Assembly (NCBI GenBank): GCA_051011415.1
Contig: JBPCTY010000147.1
Span: 1-64,000, forward strand
Length of the DNA stretch: 64,000 nt
Direction of reading: 5' to 3'
DNA from: SZUA-442 sp051011415
Lineage (GTDB): Bacteria > Actinomycetota > Acidimicrobiia > Spongiisociales > UBA5794
Position numbers and translations under genes: made by a program. Below, one piece after another: positions 8,858 through 17,032 of the stretch. The notes under the pieces are model-generated. The model was not told where the DNA came from. It did not search any database and was given only the letters and a program-made list of their open reading frames with translations. The stretch's first letter is position 1. Every line of letters starts with the position of its first letter.

Positions 8858-10302
8858 CCGTTCGCGTCAGATTCGCCCCCTCGCCGACGGGTTATCTCCA
8901 CGTCGGATCGGCTCGCACGGCTCTGTACAACTATCTCTTCGCGAAGAGCAACGGTGGTTCGTTCATTCTCCGTTCGGATGACACTGATCAGGCCCGCTCC
9001 TCGGAAGAGTTCCAATCTGACATTCTCGAGCATCTTGATTGGCTCGATCTGCCATGGGACGAAGGCTTTGCCAAGGGTGGCGATCACGGTTCGTATAGGC
9101 AGTCCGACAGATTCGACCGGTACGCGGAGGTCGCCCACCAGCTTGTCGAGGATGGCTGGGCTTACTACTCGTTTGCATCACCCGAAGATCTAGAAGACTT
9201 CAAGAAGGCTGCTCGTGAGGCAGGGACATCCCCGGCGTACGACGGGTCCCGCGAGCCGTCGCGCGAAGAAGTGTCACGCCTTCTTGCCTCTGGCACAAAG
9301 GCTGTCGTTCGATTCAAGGTGCCTCGGCCGGGAGAAACCGCGTTCAACGACCTTGTCCGTGGCGACATGCTGTTCGATCATGCTCAGGTCGATGACTTTG
9401 TCATCTTGCGGTCCGATGGGTCGCCGACCTACCACCTTGCCTCAACCGTCGACGACGTGGACTACGGCATCACACACGTGATCCGGGGCGAGGACCTCCT
9501 GTCCTCTACGCCGAAACACATCCTCCTCACGCAGGCGATGGGTGCAGATGCGGCAACGTATGCACACCTGTCGCTCCTGATGGGCCCCGATGGCAAGAAG
9601 CTGTCGAAGCGGCACGGCGACACTGCGATGAGCGCATATCGTGAAGCGGGCTATTTGCCCGAAGCGATGAACAACTACCTTGCGTTGCTCGGTTGGTCGG
9701 GCGGCGAGGAGGAGGACATCATTAGACGGTCGGACATGGTGTCCCGCTTCGACATTGATGATGTCTCCAAGAATCCGGCGATCTTTGACCCAAAGAAGCT
9801 CGAGTGGATGAACGGTGTCTATATCAGGGACATGTCAGACGACAGCTTCACCAACAGCGTCACTGCGCTGGTTGAAGCCGATCTTGGCCAACCGTTGACC
9901 ACACAGCAGTCTGACCGTTTGGCGGCGATCATTCCGCATGTGAAGGAACGCACCAAGCTGCTCACGGATGTGCCCGATCAAACACGATTCTTGATGGGGG
10001 ATCTTGAGGGATACGACGAGAGTTCCTGGTCGAAGGCCGTTGACAGTCCGGAAGGCGCTGCCGCGCTTGACGGCGCGATCGCAGCGCTCGAACAGGTCGA
10101 CCCGTGGACCACTGACCTGATCGACGATGCGCTACGAGGAATGCTTGCCGAGCAGGGCCTTTCGGCCCGCAAAGGTTTGCAACCGATCCGCGTTGCGATT
10201 TCCGGGTCCACTGTGAGCCCTCCGCTGTTCGAATCACTTGAGGTGCTCGGTAGGGAACAGTCCCTCAGTCGTCTCATTGCTGCTCGGTCGCATCTTGGCT
10301 GA
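8854..10302 (+). CDS. gltX: Glutamyl-tRNA synthetase
   Basis: GltX charges glutamate onto tRNA-Glu. In bacteria without GlnRS it also mis-charges tRNA-Gln for GatCAB to amidate. The class I signatures are present: the HIGH-type motif in PSPTGYLHVGSAR near residue 10 and the KMSKS-type motif KKLSKR near 250. The 482-residue length is normal, with a C-terminal helical anticodon-binding domain from about 330. It starts on an ATGA overlap with the FAH gene. Strikingly, tRNA-Gln and tRNA-Glu genes lie 440-530 bases downstream on the same strand. Confidence 0.96.
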   Translation: MTVRVRFAPSPTGYLHVGSARTALYNYLFAKSNGGSFILRSDDTDQARSSEEFQSDILEHLDWLDLPWDEGFAKGGDHGSYRQSDRFDRYAEVAHQLVEDGWAYYSFASPEDLEDFKKAAREAGTSPAYDGSREPSREEVSRLLASGTKAVVRFKVPRPGETAFNDLVRGDMLFDHAQVDDFVILRSDGSPTYHLASTVDDVDYGITHVIRGEDLLSSTPKHILLTQAMGADAATYAHLSLLMGPDGKKLSKRHGDTAMSAYREAGYLPEAMNNYLALLGWSGGEEEDIIRRSDMVSRFDIDDVSKNPAIFDPKKLEWMNGVYIRDMSDDSFTNSVTALVEADLGQPLTTQQSDRLAAIIPHVKERTKLLTDVPDQTRFLMGDLEGYDESSWSKAVDSPEGAAALDGAIAALEQVDPWTTDLIDDALRGMLAEQGLSARKGLQPIRVAISGSTVSPPLFESLEVLGREQSLSRLIAARSHLG

Positions 10303-10681
10303 AGTACCTGCAGACGCGACAATCACCTTCCTTCCTTGCAGCGACCTCGGTGCGAGCCGGGAGTTCTACGAGGCGGTGCTCGGGTTGCAGCTTGTTGCAG
10401 ATCAGGGAACGTGTTTGATCTTCAAGGCCTCTGCCGACGGCTTCGTTGGGGTATGCACTCGTGCAAACCCAGACCCCGGCGACGGAATCATTGTCACGCT
10501 TGTCGCAGACGATGTCGACAGATGGTGCAACGAGATCGTTCATCGGGGCGGTGTCCTTGCATCGGGTCCGGAGCACAGCGACTCCTATCCGATCTACCAC
10601 GCGTTCATCGCTGATCCCGATGGAAACCTCGTCGAAATCCAGCGCTTCGATGACCCGGACTGGGCGACAGCCGCTATCTGA
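10295..10681 (+). CDS. VOC-family (glyoxalase/dioxygenase superfamily) protein
   Basis: This is a small single-domain vicinal-oxygen-chelate protein of about 128 residues. It has the repeat pattern of the fold, with CSDLGASREFYEAVLGLQ at the start and DPDGNLVEIQRF at the end; the final Glu is a usual metal ligand. The start is probably TTG 10295, which overlaps the gltX stop in the eight-base pattern TTGGCTGA. No strong ribosome-binding site is visible, so the start is tentative. The family includes glyoxalases, dioxygenases and antibiotic-binding proteins; no substrate can be named. Confidence 0.78.
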   Translation: MAEVPADATITFLPCSDLGASREFYEAVLGLQLVADQGTCLIFKASADGFVGVCTRANPDPGDGIIVTLVADDVDRWCNEIVHRGGVLASGPEHSDSYPIYHAFIADPDGNLVEIQRFDDPDWATAAI

Positions 10682-10698
10682 CCTTCTCCGAGGCGTTG

Positions 10699-10728
10699 TT
10701 GCCAATAGAGAGGTCCAGCACGTATCCT
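10699..10728 (+). promoter_or_regulatory. Candidate sigma-70-type promoter for the tRNA pair
   Basis: TTGCCA at 10699-10704 and TATCCT at 10723-10728 are separated by 18 bases. The likely transcription start falls just before the tRNA-Gln gene at 10740. The boxes are read by eye and match the housekeeping consensus at five and four of six positions. Confidence 0.45.
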
Positions 10729-10739
10729 TGCCGACGCCT

Positions 10740-10811
10740 TCGGGGATGGTGTAATTGGCAACACGCCTGGTTCTGGTCCAGACATTGAGGGTTCAAGTCC
10801 TTCTCCCCGAG
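10740..10811 (+). tRNA. tRNA-Gln, anticodon CTG
   Basis: A full cloverleaf folds from 10740 to 10811. The seven-pair acceptor stem is TCGGGGA with TCCCCGA. The D-stem is GTGT/ACAC. The anticodon stem CCTGG/CCAGA has a single C-A mismatch at its top pair. The loop is TTCTGGT with CTG at 10773-10775. The T-arm is GAGGG-TTCAAGT-CCTTC. The discriminator is G. No CCA is encoded. Anticodon CTG reads the glutamine codon CAG. Confidence 0.93.
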
Positions 10812-10832
10812 CTGGCAGATATCTGCCGAAAT

Positions 10833-10908
10833 GGCCCCGTCGTCTAGCGGCCTAGGACGCTGCCCTCTCAAGGCAGTAGCGCCGGTTCAAATCCGGTCGG
10901 GGCTACCA
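10833..10908 (+). tRNA. tRNA-Glu, anticodon CTC, CCA encoded
   Basis: A cloverleaf folds from 10833 to 10905 and is followed by an encoded CCA (10906-10908). The acceptor is GGCCCCG/CGGGGCT with a G-U closing pair. The D-stem is GTCT/GGAC. The anticodon stem is CTGCC/GGCAG with loop CTCTCAA and anticodon CTC at 10867-10869. The T-arm is GCCGG-TTCAAAT-CCGGT. It reads GAG. It lies 21 bases after tRNA-Gln and is followed directly by a terminator, so the two are co-transcribed. Confidence 0.95.
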
Positions 10909-10912
10909 CACA

Positions 10913-10942
10913 AAGACCCCCTGTCATCTGGCAGGGGGTCTT
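10913..10942 (+). terminator. Strong hairpin terminator after the tRNA pair
   Basis: An 11-base-pair perfect stem (AAGACCCCCTG at 10913-10923 with CAGGGGGTCTT at 10932-10942) encloses an eight-base loop. It starts five bases after the tRNA-Glu CCA. The downstream tract is short and mixed (GTGCTTGG) rather than a long T-run, as is common in high-GC actinobacteria. Confidence 0.8.
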
Positions 10943-10989
10943 GTGCTTGGCTGAGTCGGGTGCAGCGTCACCGGTACGCTGTTCAGGTG

Positions 10990-12438
10990 ATGGGTGTGGC
11001 TTGTTTTCGTCGGACAGTGGTGGGCTTTGTTGTGCTTGCCATTGGGCTCAGTGTGCTGATAGCCGCAGCCCCGTCTGCATCCGCTGGCGACCATCCCGAT
11101 GCAACGGCAGTAGTCGATGGCTCCCAGGGGATCTGGTACCTCAGAGACGGTGCATCAGAGGCCACCACATCGTTCTACTACGGCAACCCTGGCGACGAGC
11201 CGTTCCTAGGCGACTGGGACTGTGATGGCGAAGACACCCCCGGTCTGTATCGACGATCCGATGGGTACGTGTACCTTCGCAACTCGAACACGCAGGGCAT
11301 CGCCGATGTCGCCTTCTTCTTTGGAGATCCAGGCGATGTCCCACTTCCCGGTGACTTCAATGGTGATGGTTGCGACACCGTGTCGCTGTATCGCCCTTCG
11401 AACGGTCGTTTCTACGTCATCAACAAACTTGGTCAGGGAGATGAGGGTCTCGGGGCTGCAGAGGCCGACTACGCCTTCGGAAATCCAAGCGATACGCCAT
11501 TTGCCGGTGACTTCGACGGTGATGGAATCGACACGTTCGGCCTCCATCGGCGTCTCACAGGCGAGGTCTTCCTGCGCAACGCACATGCGGGCGGGGCTGC
11601 GGACGTCTCCTTCGTTTACGGAGACCGAGGTGACAGGGTCGTCGCAGGAAAGTGGGTAGGTGACGCAGACACCGTCGGGCTGTATCGGCCCTCGACTGGC
11701 ACGTTCTTCCTTCGATACACCAACGATCCCGGGCCCGCTGATACCCAGCACCAATATGGGGGCCGCGAGTTCACGCCGATTGCAGGCAGCTTCCGGTTGC
11801 CAGGTGGGACGGATGCGCCGCCAGTCAACGCCCCCTATATGGTCGCCGACTACACCACCTATCACGGGGCCGGTGAAGATCGCAATATCAATATCAACCT
11901 GATCGCAGACATGGTCGACGGAGCGGTGGTTCTTCCAGGAGAAGTCTTCTCACTGAACGACCACGTCGGGCAGCGAACCGTTGAAAAGGGTTTCGTTCCT
12001 GCTGGTGCAATCATCGGCGGGAAGATCTATTGCTGCGACCACCCGGCGAACATCGGTGGCGGCACATCCCAGTTTGCGACCACCCTCTACAACGCCATCT
12101 TCTTCGGCGGCTACGAGGACGTGTACCACCGACCCCACTCCCTGTACTTCAACCGCTACCCGGTGGTGAGGGAGGCGACTCTGGGTTTTCCCGGCCCTGA
12201 CGTGTCGTTCCGCAACGACACAGCCTTCCCGGTCACGATCCGCACGGGACACACGTCAACCGCGATCACCGTTCAGCTGTGGGGGGACAACGAGGGACGT
12301 ATCGTCGAAACCTCGACGGTTGGTGAGGTGACATCGGACGGCGGCGGTAAGGCCACGGTCTATCGGACGATCATCTCAGCGAACGGTTCCTATCGCGTGC
12401 AACAGTGGACCCACACATACAGGGTGCCGCTCGAGTGA
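10990..12438 (+). CDS. Secreted FG-GAP/VCBS-like repeat protein fused to a VanW domain
   Basis: This 482-residue protein has an N-terminal signal peptide ending near SASA (residue 32). About five degenerate repeats of ~48 residues follow (roughly 40-285). Each has the form YGNPGDxPxxGDxDGDGxDTxGLYR followed by an FYLRN-like strand; the D-x-D-x-D-G loops look Ca2+-binding. The fourth repeat is degenerate (GKWVGDADT). Residues ~286-437 form a VanW domain with CCDHPANIGGGTSQF and HRPHSLYF. VanW domains are of unknown biochemical role and are linked to glycopeptide-resistance loci and cell-wall proteins. The start is ATG 10990 (GTG 10987 is possible); an upstream open frame would run through tRNA-Glu and was rejected. 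The protein is likely exported and cell-wall associated. Confidence 0.85.
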   Translation: MGVACFRRTVVGFVVLAIGLSVLIAAAPSASAGDHPDATAVVDGSQGIWYLRDGASEATTSFYYGNPGDEPFLGDWDCDGEDTPGLYRRSDGYVYLRNSNTQGIADVAFFFGDPGDVPLPGDFNGDGCDTVSLYRPSNGRFYVINKLGQGDEGLGAAEADYAFGNPSDTPFAGDFDGDGIDTFGLHRRLTGEVFLRNAHAGGAADVSFVYGDRGDRVVAGKWVGDADTVGLYRPSTGTFFLRYTNDPGPADTQHQYGGREFTPIAGSFRLPGGTDAPPVNAPYMVADYTTYHGAGEDRNININLIADMVDGAVVLPGEVFSLNDHVGQRTVEKGFVPAGAIIGGKIYCCDHPANIGGGTSQFATTLYNAIFFGGYEDVYHRPHSLYFNRYPVVREATLGFPGPDVSFRNDTAFPVTIRTGHTSTAITVQLWGDNEGRIVETSTVGEVTSDGGGKATVYRTIISANGSYRVQQWTHTYRVPLE

Positions 12439-12505
12439 TCCATCATCTCGATCGATGAGATCGGTGCCGGTCAGGCAGTAGGGTGCCGTCGATGGAGAAC
12501 GCATC

Positions 12506-13813
12506 ATGAATGTCGGAGCCCTTCTGCTCGCAGGCCTCTTCATCGTCTATGCGCTGTTCAGCCGGAGCCTCAGTCGCAGCTCGGTGACCGGTCCGATGCT
12601 GTTTGCGGGTGCGGGTCTTCTCGTAGGGGTCGATCTTCTCGGGAGCGGGGTCAGCGTCGAGGCGTTTCGCGTTGAAGTCAACAGCCATGTGATCCAGCTT
12701 CTGCTGGAGGGAACGCTTGCGATCATCCTCTTTTCGGATGCGGTGATGATCGACTACAAGGCTGTCCGCAAGGAAGCCTCGCTCCCTGGCCGGCTGCTCG
12801 GCATCGGTCTCCCGCTCACCATCGCCCTGGGGACAGTTGTTGCCCTCCTGCTGTTCCCTGATCTGGGATTCTGGGGAGCGGCTGTTATTGCAATCATTCT
12901 TGCGCCGACCGACGCTGCCTTGGGGCAGGCCGTGGTGTCGAATGAGGATGTACCAGACATGGTGCGCCAGGGTCTCGGCGTCGAGAGTGGATTGAACGAC
13001 GGCATCGCGGTGCCCTTTCTTGCGATTGCCGTTGCTGGGGCTGCCAATGAGATGCAGAGTGCCGGCGAGATCGCCACGGTGTTCATCGAAGAAATCGGGC
13101 TTGCGATCGTCATTGGCCTCGCCGTCGGCCTCGCGGGTGCGTTTCTCGTGAAGAAGGCCTCCGGATTCGGGTGGACCGGCAGGGAAGGTCGTCAGGTACT
13201 CATCGTCTTTCTTGCGATTCTGTCCTTTGCACTCGCTGACGGCGTCGGTGGCTCCGGGTTCATTGCTGCATTTGTTGGTGGGCTTGCGTTCGGTTCAAAG
13301 GTGCGCAGGGAGTATCCAGATATCTGCCACTTTTCGGAGGGCACAGCACACCTTCTCGCAATGCTCTCGTTCTTTGTGTTCGGGGCACTCATCCTGGGCC
13401 CTGTTGTTGAATTGATCGAGTGGCGAACCGTCGTCTATGCGATTCTCAGTCTCACGATCGTGAGAATGATCCCGGTTGCGCTGGCGCTCCTGCGCACCGG
13501 ACTCAGGTGGCCGACCGTGGGGTTCATCGGCTGGTTCGGGCCGAGGGGTCTGGCATCTCTCGTGTTCATCGGAACGATTGTCCTTGATACTGCGCCTGGT
13601 GACTCGCGGGACATCGTTGCGGTTGGGGCGACCACTGTCGGGCTATCGATTCTTCTTCATGGCGTGACCGCATGGCCTGGGTCGAGACGCTATGCAGAAT
13701 GGATCAGGCGTACTGACGAGGCCATGGATGAGGGTCGAATGACCGAGAACGATGACGTTGGGGAGATGCCACCGATGCCGCAGCGCGGTGACCTCAAGAA
13801 CCCGATGGCCTGA
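12506..13813 (+). CDS. CPA1-family cation:proton antiporter (NhaP type)
   Basis: This is an integral membrane Na+(K+)/H+ exchanger with about 12 hydrophobic segments in 435 residues. The CPA1 ion-path motifs are present: LAPTDAALGQAV, ESGLNDGIAVPF and the late GPRGLASLVF. A GGAG box (12494-12497) lies eight bases before ATG 12506, supporting this start. The short hydrophilic tail (after ~400) is acidic and has no RCK or other regulatory domain. It stands alone between the VanW fusion and a convergent SDR. Ion specificity cannot be assigned. Confidence 0.9.
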   Translation: MNVGALLLAGLFIVYALFSRSLSRSSVTGPMLFAGAGLLVGVDLLGSGVSVEAFRVEVNSHVIQLLLEGTLAIILFSDAVMIDYKAVRKEASLPGRLLGIGLPLTIALGTVVALLLFPDLGFWGAAVIAIILAPTDAALGQAVVSNEDVPDMVRQGLGVESGLNDGIAVPFLAIAVAGAANEMQSAGEIATVFIEEIGLAIVIGLAVGLAGAFLVKKASGFGWTGREGRQVLIVFLAILSFALADGVGGSGFIAAFVGGLAFGSKVRREYPDICHFSEGTAHLLAMLSFFVFGALILGPVVELIEWRTVVYAILSLTIVRMIPVALALLRTGLRWPTVGFIGWFGPRGLASLVFIGTIVLDTAPGDSRDIVAVGATTVGLSILLHGVTAWPGSRRYAEWIRRTDEAMDEGRMTENDDVGEMPPMPQRGDLKNPMA

Positions 13814-13833
13814 CCGGTTGCCCGGCGGCTGGA

Positions 13834-14547
13834 TCAAATGACTGCTGAGCCCCACACAGGGACGAAGGCGCCGTTGATGACCTTTGAGTCCTCGCTTGCG
13901 ACGAAGTTGATCACATCGGCGATTTCCTGTGGCTGCGGCCAATTCACGTAGTCCGCATAGGGAAGCGCTGCCCTCGTTGCATCCGTATTGATCACTGAAG
14001 GCAGCAAGGCGTTGCACGTCGTGTTGGTGTCCAACAGCTCGATTGCAACCGACTTGGCAAGCGCAAGGACGCCAGCCTTTGCGACGTTATATGCGGCTTG
14101 GCCGGCGGGGGAGTCGAGTGCATGCTTGGACCCCATGAGGACGATGCGACCCCAGTCCTTGGACATGTACGGGATGGAGGCGCGAGAGCTGTTCCATGCC
14201 GTGCGGAGGTTGAGATCGAGCATTCGGTCGAGTCGGATGTCGTCCGTCTCAGCGACGTCGCGACCTCCGGCCCAGCCTCCGACAAGAGATGCCATGACGT
14301 TGATGTCGCCCCATGCGTCCGACGCTTCGGCCATGAACCCATTGACGGCGTCAGCGTCGGTGCAATCGACACGTCGCAGGATCAAGCGGTCCTCATCGAG
14401 ATCGAGTGCGGATTCGAGCGCCGTCGCCTCATCCGGGATCAGATAGGTGACGGCGACCTTGAACCCGCGGTCGATCAACTGTGGAACGAGACACCGACCG
14501 ACCGAGCCGGTCCCTCCGGGAATTACCGCAACATTGGCTTCAGACAT
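13834..14547 (-). CDS. Short-chain dehydrogenase/reductase
   Basis: This is an NAD(P)-dependent oxidoreductase of 237 residues with the SDR fold. The cofactor loop is PGGTGSVGR near residue 10. The N-A-G region is altered to VGGWAGG. The active site is Ser (GSKHAL) with YNVAKAG. The C-terminus (VNGAFVPVWGSAVI) follows the classical pattern. The altered NNAG motif is a deviation from typical classical SDRs. It is convergent with the antiporter (20-base gap) and divergent from the UgpC-type ATPase. The substrate is unknown. Confidence 0.85.
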   Translation of the reverse strand: MSEANVAVIPGGTGSVGRCLVPQLIDRGFKVAVTYLIPDEATALESALDLDEDRLILRRVDCTDADAVNGFMAEASDAWGDINVMASLVGGWAGGRDVAETDDIRLDRMLDLNLRTAWNSSRASIPYMSKDWGRIVLMGSKHALDSPAGQAAYNVAKAGVLALAKSVAIELLDTNTTCNALLPSVINTDATRAALPYADYVNWPQPQEIADVINFVASEDSKVINGAFVPVWGSAVI

Positions 14548-14658
14548 ACCTCCACATTAGCTCGGACGTCCGATCTGGCAGGTGGTGGCTACGATCTAAC
14601 TCACGAGAGGCGGTCGTGGTAATCTCTGCCTACTTAGATTTGTACGGAAGGGGCCTGT

Positions 14659-15876
14659 ATGGCGTCCATCACACTTGAGGACATCGGAAAGATCTATCCA
14701 GACGGAACCCGCGCGGTCGGTTCGGTTTACCTCACTGTTCAGGATGGTGAGTTCCTGGTTCTTGTCGGCCCATCGGGTTGTGGCAAGTCGACGGTGCTCC
14801 GGATGATCGCCGGTCTTGAGGACATCACCGAAGGGAAGATGTCCATCGGTGAGAAGGTCGTCAACGACATTCCTCCGAAGGACAGGGACATCGCGATGGT
14901 GTTCCAGAACTATGCCCTCTACCCCCACATGTCCGTGTACGACAACATGGCGTTCGGGCTCAAGCTTCGCAAGATGTCGAAGGACGAGATCGACCGAAGG
15001 GTCAAAGAGGCTGCGGAAATCCTTGAGATCACTGAGTTCCTGGATCGCAAGCCGAAGGCCCTCTCTGGTGGTCAGCGGCAGCGTGTTGCCATGGGTCGTG
15101 CCATTGTGCGTGAGCCGAAGGCCTTCCTCATGGATGAGCCTCTCTCCAACCTCGATGCCAAGCTGAGGGTGCAGATGCGTACCGAGCTCGGGCGTCTACA
15201 CCATCGGCTGTCAACTACAACCGTCTATGTCACGCATGACCAGGTCGAAGCCATGACCCTCGGGCACCGGGTGGCGGTGCTTCGACCGGTTTCCGCAAAG
15301 CGACCGTACAACCTTCAGCAGGTTGCACCTCCGACAGAATTGTTCAACAACCCGGCCAACTTGTTTGTTGCAGGGTTCATCGGCTCACCAGCCATGAACA
15401 TGGTCTACGGAACGCTCACCGACAACGGCGACTCAGTCTCACTTGGCTTCGCTGGCAGGACGGTCACAGTGGCGCAGGCTGCGCTCGATGCGCACCCTGG
15501 GATCGATGCGTATTACGGGAAACAGGTCGTCGTCGGAATTCGCCCATCGGCGCTTGAGGATGCACGAGTAGTTGTCGAGGACCCGGATCACACGATCACC
15601 GTCACGACTGATGTGAATGAGTTGCTCGGATCCGAGTCCTATGTGCACTTCGTGCTTGATACGGCACCGGTGATCACACCGGATATTGAGGAACTGCTCG
15701 CTGACTCGGGAACCGACGCCGCATCTCTCGGCGATACGACGAAGTTCACCGCTCGAGTGAGCGCGGATGTGCCTGTGCCAGACGGGTCAACCGTTGATCT
15801 GGTCCTCGACACAACGAAGCTTCACTTCTTCGATGAGGACACATCGGACAAGATCGGCTATTCCGCCAACGACTAG
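14659..15876 (+). CDS. ugpC: Sugar-type ABC transporter ATP-binding protein (UgpC/MsmK/MalK family)
   Basis: This is the ATPase for a carbohydrate ABC importer. The 405 residues contain Walker A GPSGCGKST, the Q-loop in VFQNYALYPHM, signature LSGGQRQRVAMGRAI, Walker B FLMDEPLSNLDAKLR and H-loop VTHDQVEAMTL. A C-terminal regulatory OB-like region (after ~240) is typical of MalK-type proteins. GGAAGGGG precedes ATG 14659. No permease or binding protein is adjacent, so it may serve several importers, as MsmK-type ATPases do. The insert around LRPVSAKRPYNLQQV, in place of the usual short G-x-I-Q-Q-x segment, is unusually long. Confidence 0.9.
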   Translation: MASITLEDIGKIYPDGTRAVGSVYLTVQDGEFLVLVGPSGCGKSTVLRMIAGLEDITEGKMSIGEKVVNDIPPKDRDIAMVFQNYALYPHMSVYDNMAFGLKLRKMSKDEIDRRVKEAAEILEITEFLDRKPKALSGGQRQRVAMGRAIVREPKAFLMDEPLSNLDAKLRVQMRTELGRLHHRLSTTTVYVTHDQVEAMTLGHRVAVLRPVSAKRPYNLQQVAPPTELFNNPANLFVAGFIGSPAMNMVYGTLTDNGDSVSLGFAGRTVTVAQAALDAHPGIDAYYGKQVVVGIRPSALEDARVVVEDPDHTITVTTDVNELLGSESYVHFVLDTAPVITPDIEELLADSGTDAASLGDTTKFTARVSADVPVPDGSTVDLVLDTTKLHFFDEDTSDKIGYSAND

Positions 15877-15892
15877 CGCCGAGGTCTGTTCC

Positions 15893-17023
15893 TCATCGTG
15901 CGTCGATGTCGTGATCAGTCGTGTCGATAGTGATTCCAACCTGATCCAGCTCTGGCAGTAGCTCGCGTCCATCGACTGCTTCCTGCATTGCATACACGCC
16001 TGGTCGCAAGACAGCACCCGTGACGATGAGGTGTGCGAGGGCTGTCGCCGGGAAGGCGGTCGTCCTTGCCAACGCCGAAAAGGCGCCGTGTGCGCGGTCG
16101 TCGATCTCCATTGTGGTGCGAGATCCGTCCTGATCCCTCCATACGCGAACGAGCACAACGTCTGGTTGATCTCTCGGAAGCGATCGGTTCAATGCGCCGA
16201 GCAGCACGGTGCGTGGTGCGACCTCGGCTGAATCTGTGCGTCGGATGGTCTCGTCGAACAAGCCAAGTTCGTACATGCCGCGGAACACTGCGCCATGACC
16301 TGGATATCGAAGAGTCTTGTACTCGAGCGATTGCACCCGATCCTCATGGTGGATGCACATCGTGGATGTTCCACCAGCGGTTGAGAATGCCTCGAGTGGA
16401 CCCCAGCCAGGCCATGAAACGTCCTCGAATCGCGAGAGAGGCTCGACGGTGGCATGTCGACCGCGCTCGATCACCTCGCAGGGTTCTGCGTACTCATTGA
16501 TGAGTCCAGCAGCGTTGAAGGCCAGCTGGTAGGCCAGTTCGCCGCTCGGCGCCTGGGGGAGGGCGCCGACCCGCATCTGGACTGAATCGATCGGTCCGTC
16601 GGCAGCTTTCGAGATCAGATGCTCGGCCATCACGTTGGCTAGCCCGGGGGCGAGGCCGCAGTCGGGAACGATCATGACACCGTTTTCGACAGCATCACTG
16701 TGCATTCGTCGTTGCGCAGCTACGACAGTCGGGTTTCCCCCGAAGTCCAGGTAGTGGCATCCAGCGCTGAGTGCGGCTGAAGCGACGGCGTAGCCGTAGC
16801 GATAGGGGATTGCGGATACCACCACATCGTGGAGTGACATCAGATCGGTGAGATCTGCTCCATCGTTGACATCGATGACGACCGGTGTCGCACCGTAGGC
16901 GTTTGCAATCGCTTCGACTGACCCTGGGGAAGCATCGCCGACAGTGACGTCATGCCCGCGGCGGCGAAGGTCCCAGGTAGCAGCTGAGCCGACGATGCCG
17001 GCTCCGAGAACCAATACTGACAT
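15893..17023 (-). CDS. Saccharopine dehydrogenase family protein (lysine 6-dehydrogenase-like)
   Basis: This is an NAD(P)-dependent oxidoreductase of 376 residues. The Rossmann loop GAGIVGSAATWDLRRRG is at the N-terminus. The family's C-terminal signature around GPLEAFSTAGGTSTM and KTLRYPGHG matches lysine 6-dehydrogenase and saccharopine reductase-like proteins. Such enzymes oxidise or form C-N bonds at amino acids. AGGAGG lies just before ATG 17023. It is the last gene of a six-gene minus-strand unit that starts with an amino-acid ABC importer, suggesting catabolism of an imported amino compound. The substrate is not established. Confidence 0.85.
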   Translation of the reverse strand: MSVLVLGAGIVGSAATWDLRRRGHDVTVGDASPGSVEAIANAYGATPVVIDVNDGADLTDLMSLHDVVVSAIPYRYGYAVASAALSAGCHYLDFGGNPTVVAAQRRMHSDAVENGVMIVPDCGLAPGLANVMAEHLISKAADGPIDSVQMRVGALPQAPSGELAYQLAFNAAGLINEYAEPCEVIERGRHATVEPLSRFEDVSWPGWGPLEAFSTAGGTSTMCIHHEDRVQSLEYKTLRYPGHGAVFRGMYELGLFDETIRRTDSAEVAPRTVLLGALNRSLPRDQPDVVLVRVWRDQDGSRTTMEIDDRAHGAFSALARTTAFPATALAHLIVTGAVLRPGVYAMQEAVDGRELLPELDQVGITIDTTDHDIDAR

Positions 17024-17032
17024 TTGTCCTCC

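Noticed and set aside
10831..10989. Upstream extension of the FG-GAP/VanW reading frame
   Set aside because: The extension would be read through the tRNA-Glu gene and its terminator, and would place a non-secretory leader before the signal peptide.
12446..12466. Possible hairpin ATCTC/GAGAT after the FG-GAP/VanW gene
   Set aside because: The stem is only five base pairs with an AT-containing self-complementary loop and no T-tract; too weak to call a terminator.
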